Of a stretch of 34,862 nucleotides of DNA, positions 1 to 7,276 are shown piece by piece. A program made the position numbers and the translations under genes. The notes below the pieces were generated by a model. The model had not been told where the DNA came from. It ran no database searches and saw only the letters and a program-made list of their open reading frames with translations. This DNA is from an uncultured Clostridia bacterium (GTDB taxonomy: Bacteria > Bacillota > Clostridia > Oscillospirales > CAG-272). Numbering within the stretch: position 1 is the first letter of the stretch; every line of letters starts with the position of its first letter. The DNA lies in NCBI GenBank assembly GCA_937884385.1, contig CALGCW010000344.1:1-34862 (forward strand), written 5' to 3'.

Positions 1-688
1 CTGCGCCGACAACACCGGGAGCGCGATGAGTCATAGGAGTCATCGCATTAAAGAGGTGTGTTGCGTGCTTTACACCGTTCCTTGTGCTTTCCATAGCAGT
101 TTTATAGTCCGCAGAGGTATGTCCCATAGAAACAACAACGTCTGTTTCTTCTGCCATTCTTTTTATCTCTGCAAAGTCCTTATCCTCTTCGGGAGCGAGT
201 GTGATAATTTTGATTATATCGGCATTTGCCTTAACAAAATCTGCATCGGGCTTAAGTATATATCTTTCGTCCTGCGCGCCCTTTTTGGATGCGGAGATAA
301 AGGGTCCCTCTGCGTGAACGCCAAGGATGGATGAGCCATAATATTCACCGCTATTCTTAACCTCACGGCAAGCATTAAGTGCGCCCTCAATGACCTTCAT
401 ATCAACGGTCATAGTGGTTGGTAAAAAGCCCGTTACACCGTTCTCTACAAGTCCGCCTGCGATAGTTTTAATACTATCAACATTAGCATCGCAAACATCT
501 TTTCCTAAATATCCGTGAATGTGCAGGTCGATAAAGCCGGGGGCAATGTAGCCGCCCTCGGCATCTATGACCTCACAGTTTTCGGGAAGCGTATCTACTA
601 TTCCCTCTATCTTATCCTTGAGTAAAAGTATTTTGTTTTCAATTATTCTATCTTTAAATATTATTTTTCCGTTTTTTATTGCAATCAT
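1..688 (-). CDS. nagA: N-acetylglucosamine-6-phosphate deacetylase, C-terminus cut by window edge
   Basis: Amidohydrolase that deacetylates GlcNAc-6-P to GlcN-6-P in the cytoplasm, the step before NagB. 229 codons are visible and the frame is open to the window edge, so the last ~150 residues lie outside. Motifs seen, in order: the metal-site segment GFIDLHIHG, then GVHAEGPFI with the metal-binding Glu, then MGHTSA, and near the edge HLFNAMTPMTHRAPG, the classic NagA substrate and metal loop. The start is ATG at 688, with GAGG about 8 nt upstream. It lies 23 nt after the nagB stop, so the pair forms a nagBA operon. Its codons are richer in G/C than those of the glycan island to the right, which suggests it is older core sequence. 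Function follows from family knowledge and the call is secure. Confidence 0.95.
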   Translation of the reverse strand, partial: MIAIKNGKIIFKDRIIENKILLLKDKIEGIVDTLPENCEVIDAEGGYIAPGFIDLHIHGYLGKDVCDANVDSIKTIAGGLVENGVTGFLPTTMTVDMKVIEGALNACREVKNSGEYYGSSILGVHAEGPFISASKKGAQDERYILKPDADFVKANADIIKIITLAPEEDKDFAEIKRMAEETDVVVSMGHTSADYKTAMESTRNGVKHATHLFNAMTPMTHRAPGVVGA

Positions 689-711
689 AAATAGACCTCA
701 ATGTAATTCTA

Positions 712-1434
712 TTACAATAGCTTCGCTGCCTTTTCATCAACGATCACTGTACAATTAGGATGATTCTGAAGAACACTCGCAGGGCAAGCTTCGGTCACTT
801 CGCCCTTTATCATCTTATACACCGCTTCTGCTTTGTTTTCTCCGTTTGCAAGTACAAGGATGTGCTTTGCATTCATAATTTCGGAAATCCCCATTGTAAT
901 CGCCATTCTCGGAACCTCAGAAATGGCATCAAACAGTCGAGAGTTATCGGCAATCGTGCTTTCGGTAAGCTCTACTATGTGAGTTACACTCTTAAACCGT
1001 GTTCCTGGCTCGTTAAAGCCTATGTGGCCGTTACTTCCAATGCCGAGTATCTGAATATCTTGCTTAAGAGATGCAAGCTTGTCCATATATCTAACACACT
1101 CAGCATAAAGCCCATTCGGTCTTCCGTTGGGTATATTAACGTTATGCCTATCAACGTCAATATGATCAAAAAGATTGTGATTCATAAAGTAGTTATAGCT
1201 CTGCTCGTTATCCCATGCAAGTCCAACGTATTCATCAAGGTTGACCGTAGTTACTTTACTGAATGAAATCTCACCGTTTTCATATTTTTCGATCAGATTT
1301 TTATACAAGCCAATGGGAGTACTGCCCGTTGCAAATCCTATAACTGAATCGGGTTTGGCTTTAAGCTGCTCTGATACTATTTCAGCAGCCTTTTGGCTCA
1401 TTTCCTCATAATCTTTTACTATAATTATTTTCAT
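712..1434 (-). CDS. nagB: Glucosamine-6-phosphate deaminase
   Basis: Converts GlcN-6-P to fructose-6-P and ammonia, feeding glycolysis. The 240-aa length is normal for the short Firmicutes form. Visible motifs: phosphate loop GFATGSTP at 33-40, catalytic segment NLDEYVGL with D67, and GIGSNGHIGFNEPG with H137 at 131-144. The open frame runs upstream to 1491, but those 19 extra codons are unlike the family; ATG at 1434 gives the usual N-terminus MKIIIVKDYEEM and has GAGAG just before it. It is upstream of and co-oriented with nagA. The 136 nt separating it from the GH78-like gene contain a vestigial reading frame (see 1496-1570) and no clear promoter, so read-through from the glycan genes or an unseen promoter may drive it. 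Confidence 0.95.
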   Translation of the reverse strand: MKIIIVKDYEEMSQKAAEIVSEQLKAKPDSVIGFATGSTPIGLYKNLIEKYENGEISFSKVTTVNLDEYVGLAWDNEQSYNYFMNHNLFDHIDVDRHNVNIPNGRPNGLYAECVRYMDKLASLKQDIQILGIGSNGHIGFNEPGTRFKSVTHIVELTESTIADNSRLFDAISEVPRMAITMGISEIMNAKHILVLANGENKAEAVYKMIKGEVTEACPASVLQNHPNCTVIVDEKAAKLL

Positions 1435-1495
1435 AACTCTCGCATTTCTAATTCTGGCGCTATTTATTGCATGCATTAACGCCACAAACAATTCA

Positions 1496-1570
1496 TTAAT
1501 TAATATTCAAGCCTTCAATATATTCGGCAAGCGATTTTACCCATCCCTCATGTGCTTCTCTTGTGGACCT
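1496..1570 (-). pseudogene. 24-codon vestigial C-terminal coding fragment
   Basis: Directly after the TGA of the GH78-like gene, in the same frame, lies an open stretch reading RSTREAHEGWVK then SLAEYIEGLNIN, ending in TAA. It has normal amino-acid composition and the feel of a true amphipathic C-terminus, not of intergenic DNA. Family members of the GH78-like type usually end near the HGWSAIP...YL motif, so this tail is probably not theirs. The best reading is the 3' stump of a gene that once preceded nagB and was overwritten when the glycan genes arrived. Alternatives are a TGA read-through extension or chance. The source family is not recognised. Confidence 0.35.
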
Positions 1571-3445
1571 TCACTTATCTAATATATTCAAATAACACAC
1601 AGGGATTGCAGACCAACCGTGGCAAAGACTTCCTGCATTATTAAAGTCCTGCCAACCTTTCTCAGTTTCCCAGAAAGTTGTTGCTCCCTGCTCAAGCATA
1701 TAGCCATACTTTTTCTTTATATCGTTAAGTATAAAACCACGATACTTATCTCCAAACATCAAAAGTGCGTCATAATAAAAGGTATTCATTGAAAGAGTAA
1801 CTTTTATTAACGATTCATCATTAATTGTTCGGTCAGCCAATTTTTCATCTCCAAGACCGATAAGCATAGCCATACTATTTCCAAGTTGGCTGCTTCTATT
1901 AGTGTCTGTATGGAGCCTATACATTCCGTTGTCCAAATTGTAAAACATATTGCAAATTTCATTTATAAGAGAATCCACGTTCGATTTTGTTCCATATAAA
2001 TCATCGTAAATTCTACTAACATAAGCATACATACAGTTAAGAATCAAGTCATATCTTTGAGGATTTGGCTCATCGGGTAAGCGAGTAATCTCGTTCTCGT
2101 TATTGCTTTCATCCGCCCACTCATAGAAATTCCAAAACGGATATTCAAGGTGAGGAATTAGTCCCGTCTTGTCAATTCGACTCGAAAATGTATAAAGAAT
2201 CTTATCAATAGTAGGTTTTAGAATATCAAGAACGCTTGTATCGCCTGTATACTTTACATAATCGTTAACTTGCATAAAATATGCAAGTGAGAAAAATGGT
2301 ATTGGAATATCAATTCCGGCAGGAAAACAAAGTGATAATAGTCCATCTGCTCGCTGCCCCTTTGCCATAAATAGAAGGTTCTCTCTTTGATATTTATAAC
2401 CATTAAAGGCATAATATCCACAAAGCATTTGATTGCGTGAATCAAGCGCATACATAGCTTGTTCACGCCAAGGACAGTCCTCGTAATGCTCGTGCATACA
2501 TTTTGTTAATGTGTTTACAGATACGTCATATATTCTTTGAATAAAAGCATCATCAAATTTTCTATGAACTTTAATAACCTTTCTATCGGTTGAACGGAGC
2601 CCAATATACTTAATTGTAATGGGCTTTTCACACACAATTTGAATATATCTTCCTGCAAGACGGCGGAATGGATTTACATAACTGTTTTTACCCTCTTTAG
2701 CATAGAATTCAACACTAAAATCTCTACCATCAATGATACTTTGAACTCTGTCATTCACAAGGTGTTCAGCATAAAGAATTTTTATGTATTGCTTCTCAAC
2801 ACTTATAAACTCAAGATCAAGTATTCCAACCTGTTCTTCTCCAAGATCGACAAGATATCCGTTTTCTATCTCTTGAATACTCGTTTTTACTCTTTTACCA
2901 ATCAAAAGATTGGCGGTTTTCCTCAAATTAAAAACGACTGTCTCTTCTCTCTCAACGGAATCAAGGTATTCAAGCTTGTTCTCTATTGTATTATCATAAT
3001 AAAAGCTAAATCCGAGCTGGGATGTAATTAACTTACAATAACCGTTTTTATAATTGATATTTTGTCTTGATTTGGTGTGTCTTCCGCTTTCATCCAAAAC
3101 AACACCGTTTTCTTCAACGACAAACATCAGTCCCGCTTTATCTTTTATGTAAGTCTGTGAATCAACACCGGGATACCAAACAAGAATGACCATTTGGTTT
3201 TCTTCCTCGCAAAACCTTGTTATATTAACCTTATCATAAGTTCGATACCAAGGATAATCTGCGCTCGACGCCATTTTAGCAAGCTTTCCATTCACATAAA
3301 TTGCATAATGACCACTGCAAGCTATAGTTACATATACCTTGCCATTGCCAGGGCACTTAAAGTTTGACAAAAACTCACCGTATGTGTCGGGGTGTGAATT
3401 ATTTTCATACCAAATTGTTTTTTTTATTACTTTTTCGTTTTTCAT
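1571..3445 (-). CDS. GH78-like (alpha-L-rhamnosidase-type) (alpha/alpha)6-barrel glycosidase
   Basis: Predicted cytoplasmic exo-glycosidase of 624 aa without signal peptide. An N-terminal beta-sandwich region (about 1-285, with VYVTIACSGHYAIYVNGK typical of the jelly-roll of these enzymes) precedes a six-hairpin barrel. Barrel landmarks are DCPWREQAMYALDSR at 323-337, the family's acid region with E328, and TTFWET (E593) followed by SLCHGWSAIP at 606-614, the C-terminal base and barrel-closing motif. The acid region is REQAMY where classical rhamnosidases have RDERxGW, so rhamnose specificity is uncertain and another alpha-linked sugar is possible. No clear Shine-Dalgarno precedes the ATG at 3445. 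It lies 25 nt after the GH13 gene and is the last glycan enzyme before nagB. Confidence 0.8.
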   Translation of the reverse strand: MKNEKVIKKTIWYENNSHPDTYGEFLSNFKCPGNGKVYVTIACSGHYAIYVNGKLAKMASSADYPWYRTYDKVNITRFCEEENQMVILVWYPGVDSQTYIKDKAGLMFVVEENGVVLDESGRHTKSRQNINYKNGYCKLITSQLGFSFYYDNTIENKLEYLDSVEREETVVFNLRKTANLLIGKRVKTSIQEIENGYLVDLGEEQVGILDLEFISVEKQYIKILYAEHLVNDRVQSIIDGRDFSVEFYAKEGKNSYVNPFRRLAGRYIQIVCEKPITIKYIGLRSTDRKVIKVHRKFDDAFIQRIYDVSVNTLTKCMHEHYEDCPWREQAMYALDSRNQMLCGYYAFNGYKYQRENLLFMAKGQRADGLLSLCFPAGIDIPIPFFSLAYFMQVNDYVKYTGDTSVLDILKPTIDKILYTFSSRIDKTGLIPHLEYPFWNFYEWADESNNENEITRLPDEPNPQRYDLILNCMYAYVSRIYDDLYGTKSNVDSLINEICNMFYNLDNGMYRLHTDTNRSSQLGNSMAMLIGLGDEKLADRTINDESLIKVTLSMNTFYYDALLMFGDKYRGFILNDIKKKYGYMLEQGATTFWETEKGWQDFNNAGSLCHGWSAIPVCYLNILDK

Positions 3446-3470
3446 AACATATTAATTTTATGTATACAAA

Positions 3471-5069
3471 TCATTTATAAATAACAAATCCGTGCTTATC
3501 TATTGTAATTTTTCCATTACTTTCACGTGAAAGACGTGAAAAAACTATGGATTTACCACTAAATTCAAGAACTTTAGAATTTTCTGTTTCATTTATAGCA
3601 ATATATATGCATTCATCATTATTATTACGAGCATAGATAAGGAGATCACCGCACTTACTTGAAATATATTCAATAGAAGCTTCTGCTCTAAGGCATTCGT
3701 TAGATTCCCTAATCTTTAACAAAGCCTTTACGGTATTTAGTAAAGAATCATCTCTTGCATTCTGAGATTCAACACTCTCCTCTGTTTTGTCATTCGTTGG
3801 AAGATATAGTTTATTAGATGTTGAAAATCCGCGATTGAAAGAATTGTCCCATTGCATAGGTGTTCTTGCACCGGTTCTAAGATAACCACCATCTTTGTTA
3901 ATATTAAAATTATGCGACATACCAAGCTCATCGCCATAATATATAAACGGAACGTGTCTTGTGGTAAGCAAAAAAGCAAATGTAGCACACAAAGCATCTT
4001 CACCTTTTCCAGTAGATATTCTCACCTGGTCGTGACTTCCGCTTGGAACTGAAAAATATCCACGCCCATCAATTCTTTCGAAGGTGTTTGCAGCATAATT
4101 TATAAATGGTTCTATATCTCCTTTACCACTCTCTCCAAAATAGCTATATCCTTTTTCAAAAAATGATAAAAGATTCGTGCCCTTTTCATTCCTAAAAAGA
4201 TCATTATAGCATTCTATATCATGTGCAAAGAAGTCAACATCAAACCCACATTTTCCTACAGCATTCGTGGGACAAACCCACTCGGATACGAAAGCTACTT
4301 CAGGATATTCTTGTCTAATAGGTGACATAAGCTTATCCCAAAGCCAAATCATTCCTTCATTATCCTCATCATTATCAGAATCGAATTTGCATCCTTTCAC
4401 AAGCGAATTTGCCAGATCTACTCTAAAGCCGTCAATTCCCTTGTTCAACCAAAATCTCATTACATTTATTATTTCCTCACGCAAGGGGGTAAGACGTTCA
4501 TCATCATACTTCATTTGCCAAGAATTAGCAGACGAATACGCATCATCAATATTGTTTGACTTCTCAATTCTATTAAATCCATAATTGAGTGCCGGTTGAC
4601 AAGCATAATAATTTATGTAATACCCACCATCTCGAGGATATAGTCCATGGATCGTCCTATCTTTGTATTTCGTTAAATTGGATTCCGTCCAAATATAGTA
4701 GTCTGAATACTTATTGATCTCATCTTTGGCTGACTCTAAAAACCAAGGAGCATTAAATGATGTGTGCCCGATTACAAGATCAATTATTATTCTTATTTTA
4801 AGTTCCTTGCATTTTGCTACCAACGATTCAAAATCTTCCATTGTTCCGAATCGTTCATCTACGGAACAAAAATCAATAATATCATAACCGCCATCCATGA
4901 ACGATGATTTGTAAAAAGGACTTACCCAAATGGCATTAATACCTAAATCCTTCAAATAATCAAGTTTTTGGATAATTCCTTGTAAATCTCCATAGCCATC
5001 TCCATTAGAATCGTAAAAACTAATAGGATAAATGTGATAAAAAACTGCATCCTTAATCCATTTATTCAT
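3471..5069 (-). CDS. GH13 alpha-glucosidase/alpha-amylase-family enzyme, divergent motifs
   Basis: 532-aa cytoplasmic GH13 enzyme, oligo-1,6-glucosidase-like in size and layout: TIM barrel with B-domain, then a C-terminal beta-domain. Seen: DLVIGHTS at 97-104 (region I), QPALN at 158-162 (region V), GFRVDLANS at 214-222 with nucleophile D218, FVSEW with acid/base E263, and GSHDQVR with H346 and D347. The three catalytic acids are intact, so it should be active. Region I has Gly where Asn is usual (NHTS), and region IV has SHD where NHD is usual, so subsite architecture differs from standard oligo-1,6-glucosidases. Start ATG 5069 has AGGAG about 6 nt upstream. It lies 19 nt after an SGNH esterase gene in the same operon, which implies oligosaccharide trimming inside the cell. 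Confidence 0.85.
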   Translation of the reverse strand: MNKWIKDAVFYHIYPISFYDSNGDGYGDLQGIIQKLDYLKDLGINAIWVSPFYKSSFMDGGYDIIDFCSVDERFGTMEDFESLVAKCKELKIRIIIDLVIGHTSFNAPWFLESAKDEINKYSDYYIWTESNLTKYKDRTIHGLYPRDGGYYINYYACQPALNYGFNRIEKSNNIDDAYSSANSWQMKYDDERLTPLREEIINVMRFWLNKGIDGFRVDLANSLVKGCKFDSDNDEDNEGMIWLWDKLMSPIRQEYPEVAFVSEWVCPTNAVGKCGFDVDFFAHDIECYNDLFRNEKGTNLLSFFEKGYSYFGESGKGDIEPFINYAANTFERIDGRGYFSVPSGSHDQVRISTGKGEDALCATFAFLLTTRHVPFIYYGDELGMSHNFNINKDGGYLRTGARTPMQWDNSFNRGFSTSNKLYLPTNDKTEESVESQNARDDSLLNTVKALLKIRESNECLRAEASIEYISSKCGDLLIYARNNNDECIYIAINETENSKVLEFSGKSIVFSRLSRESNGKITIDKHGFVIYK

Positions 5070-5088
5070 AGTAACTCCTACTATAAGA

Positions 5089-5739
5089 TTATTTATTTAA
5101 TACTTCTCTATTAAAGACTTTTATCCATTCATCAGCAATAAGTCTTGCGCCTGCAGCAGTAGGATGTATACCATCCCCCAAATATACTTCGCTGCCATAT
5201 TTTTCTGCTTGTTTATCAAATACCTCTTGTAATTCAACAAAAGGCAAGTTGTAATCTTTCGCAATCTTTTGTGCAATCAAAGCATAGTCCTTAATAGAAA
5301 CCAGATAGTCCCAATGATCGTGTGTATCTGATCCGTCAAGCAAAAATGAGCCCATGATTATTATTTTTACATTAGGTAAAACTTTAAGAGTATCTTCAAT
5401 AAGCATTCTGTAAATTCTATCATATCTGCGAATATCTACTCCGTTAGGATGTGTATAAAGCTCGTGCCACACATCATTTGTTCCAATTAATATGGTAATT
5501 ACATCGGGTTCGTAATTCCAAACATCTTTTTTAACACGAGCGTATAGGTCAACTATTCTATCTCCACCGCATCCCACATTAATCACCTTGTATTCATGTG
5601 GATTACCTCTTGACAAATCCCCTGCAATGCAATAAGGAAATCCTGTGCCAAGTAAAGAAGAAAAATTGTTAAGTAAGGGATCGTGATCTCTGTTTCTTCC
5701 CATATCCGTTATGCTATCTCCAAAAAACAAAATTTTCAT
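5089..5739 (-). CDS. SGNH/GDSL hydrolase (probable carbohydrate O-acylesterase), copy 2
   Basis: 216-aa cytoplasmic SGNH-fold esterase. Block I is FGDSIT with nucleophile S9, block II is GCGGDR (Gly), block III is IGTND with N88, and block V is DGIHPT with D189 and H192. The catalytic set is complete. It is a clear tandem paralogue of the 5741-6397 gene: same length, same MKILFFGDS start, same RIVDLYAR segment and same C-terminal AGARLIADEW segment. Start ATG 5739 is preceded by GGAGG at about 6 nt and lies 1 nt after the stop of its paralogue. In this context it most likely removes acetyl groups from imported oligosaccharides; the substrate is inferred from neighbours only. Confidence 0.85.
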   Translation of the reverse strand: MKILFFGDSITDMGRNRDHDPLLNNFSSLLGTGFPYCIAGDLSRGNPHEYKVINVGCGGDRIVDLYARVKKDVWNYEPDVITILIGTNDVWHELYTHPNGVDIRRYDRIYRMLIEDTLKVLPNVKIIIMGSFLLDGSDTHDHWDYLVSIKDYALIAQKIAKDYNLPFVELQEVFDKQAEKYGSEVYLGDGIHPTAAGARLIADEWIKVFNREVLNK

Positions 5740-5740
5740 A

Positions 5741-6397
5741 TCATTCCTCCACTGTTTCTATTTTTTCTTTAAATACTTTTAACCATTCATCTGCAATAAG
5801 CCTTGCTCCCGCAACTGCCGGATGCGCTCCATCAACCAAATAATAATCTGCTCCATACATATCGGCCTTTTCTTCCAATTTGTCTTGCAAAAACACGAAC
5901 GGAAGATGATAATCATCGGCGATTCTTTTTGCAACCTTTGCATATTCCTTCACGGCAATAAGACTATCATAACATCCGTCAGTAAATGCACCTCTCAGTA
6001 CAAAAGGTTCACAAATAATTATTTTAACGTTCGGCAGACAAATCAACGTATCATCAATTATCATTCGATATATTTTTTCCCATCGTTCTATATCAACTCC
6101 GTTTTTTTGTCCATCGACTTCATGCCATACATCATTAATGCCTATCAATATGCTTACTACGTCGGGATTATAATTCCAAACATCTTTTTTTAATCTTGCA
6201 TATAAGTCAACAATTCTATTTCCACCTATACCAGTGTTATATACTCTGTATTTGGAGGGATCATCACGATATAAATCTGCAGCAATTAATAATGGATGGC
6301 CAAAACCGAACATACAGTTGCGAGTATCAGTTAATGGATCGGAGTTTTTTTCTCTCCCCATATCAGTGGTACTATCCCCAAAAAACAAAATTTTCAT
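5741..6397 (-). CDS. SGNH/GDSL hydrolase (probable carbohydrate O-acylesterase), copy 1
   Basis: 218-aa cytoplasmic SGNH hydrolase, upstream twin of the 5089-5739 gene. Block I reads FGDSTT (S9), block III IGIND, and block V DGAHPA with Asp and His three residues apart, so the triad is intact. Sequence differences from its twin concentrate in the middle and around block V (DGAHPAVAG against DGIHPTAAG). That pattern suggests diverged acyl or sugar-position specificity and not simple dosage. AAGGA precedes ATG 6397. It lies 10 nt downstream of the SASA-type esterase gene, so three esterase genes sit in a row. Confidence 0.83.
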   Translation of the reverse strand: MKILFFGDSTTDMGREKNSDPLTDTRNCMFGFGHPLLIAADLYRDDPSKYRVYNTGIGGNRIVDLYARLKKDVWNYNPDVVSILIGINDVWHEVDGQKNGVDIERWEKIYRMIIDDTLICLPNVKIIICEPFVLRGAFTDGCYDSLIAVKEYAKVAKRIADDYHLPFVFLQDKLEEKADMYGADYYLVDGAHPAVAGARLIADEWLKVFKEKIETVEE

Positions 6398-6407
6398 AAT
6401 AGTTTCC

Positions 6408-7214
6408 TTAGTTATTAATTAATTTCTGATATTTATCAAAATACATTCTACCAAGCTTAATTAGAGCTTTTTTACAAAAGTGAATATTGTCTCCATTTTG
6501 AAAATCTTGGTTATTACTCTTCAAATACCTCGTATCTACGAAAGCACCGTTATGCATCTTTAATACTCTCTTGGTAGCTCTGTAAACAGCTTCACACTGC
6601 TCTTTATAGAGTGCGCTCCATTCAGCAGTAAAGCCGCCCGCGACGATTGGGAAGTCATCTCCGTATTTTTGTCTAACCGTGCTAATTAAATAATCAAATT
6701 TATCAAAGTAAAAACTTTCTCTTGCTTTGCTGGATAATTCTTCGTTTTCAAACGCATCGGATTCCCCTTGATGCCAAAGAAAAGCCACAATTTTACTATC
6801 ATCGCAAGTTGATAAGGCCGAGTCAATCATGTGGTACATTCTCTCTGACAATATATTGCCCTTCCCCCAATGATTTTTTGCAAATCCTGTACCGCCAACA
6901 GCAGTCTTAACGATAAGAACTTTTCTGCCCTCTTTCAAATATCCTTTTTTAATATATTCCTCTGCGAAAGAATGTGCCAGATTTCCTCTCAAGCCATATT
7001 CATGCGGGTCTTCCTTCGCAAATCCAATACTTAATTCAAATGGTTGAATTAGATTTAACTTACCGTTATCCTCTAACATCATTTCCTTTCTGTTTACATC
7101 AACCATTTCCATTATTAAATCATTCTCTTTGAACTTTTTACCAACTCGGCCAAGCCCGCTACCTTCTGCATTGGATTGACCAGCCAGTATAATAATATCG
7201 TATGCTACTTTCAT
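6408..7214 (-). CDS. SASA/CE6-type acetylesterase (sialate O-acetylesterase domain family)
   Basis: 268-aa cytoplasmic SGNH-clan esterase of the SASA (DUF303) domain family, which includes carbohydrate esterase family 6 acetylxylan esterases and sialate 9-O-acetylesterases. Motifs: ILAGQSNAEGSG with nucleophile S14, GGTGF in the Gly block, WHQGESD at 147-153 (the family hallmark), and a C-terminal DNIHF with the likely catalytic His. The frame stays open to 7232, but ATG 7214 is chosen because AGAGG lies about 6 nt before it and the longer start has none. No signal peptide, so it acts on imported sugars. The 62-nt gap to the beta-mannosidase gene holds no obvious terminator. Whether it is specific for sialate or for plant glycan acetyls cannot be read from the sequence. 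Confidence 0.85.
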   Translation of the reverse strand: MKVAYDIIILAGQSNAEGSGLGRVGKKFKENDLIMEMVDVNRKEMMLEDNGKLNLIQPFELSIGFAKEDPHEYGLRGNLAHSFAEEYIKKGYLKEGRKVLIVKTAVGGTGFAKNHWGKGNILSERMYHMIDSALSTCDDSKIVAFLWHQGESDAFENEELSSKARESFYFDKFDYLISTVRQKYGDDFPIVAGGFTAEWSALYKEQCEAVYRATKRVLKMHNGAFVDTRYLKSNNQDFQNGDNIHFCKKALIKLGRMYFDKYQKLINN

Positions 7215-7276
7215 ATTTACCTCTTGTTTCAAATAATTATTTTTGTGGCTTTTTCCGATATTTTATCGTAACTATA

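Noticed and set aside
760..1266. 168-codon plus-strand open frame
   Set aside because: Antisense to nagB, whose motifs are intact; composition is unlike a real protein (Cys/His/Val rich).
1571..1573. TGA recoding (tryptophan or selenocysteine) joining the GH78-like gene to the downstream 24 codons
   Set aside because: Other genes use TGG for Trp and end on TGA normally (for example at 15316-15318), no SECIS-like hairpin was seen, and the tail does not fit the family; a remnant is simpler.
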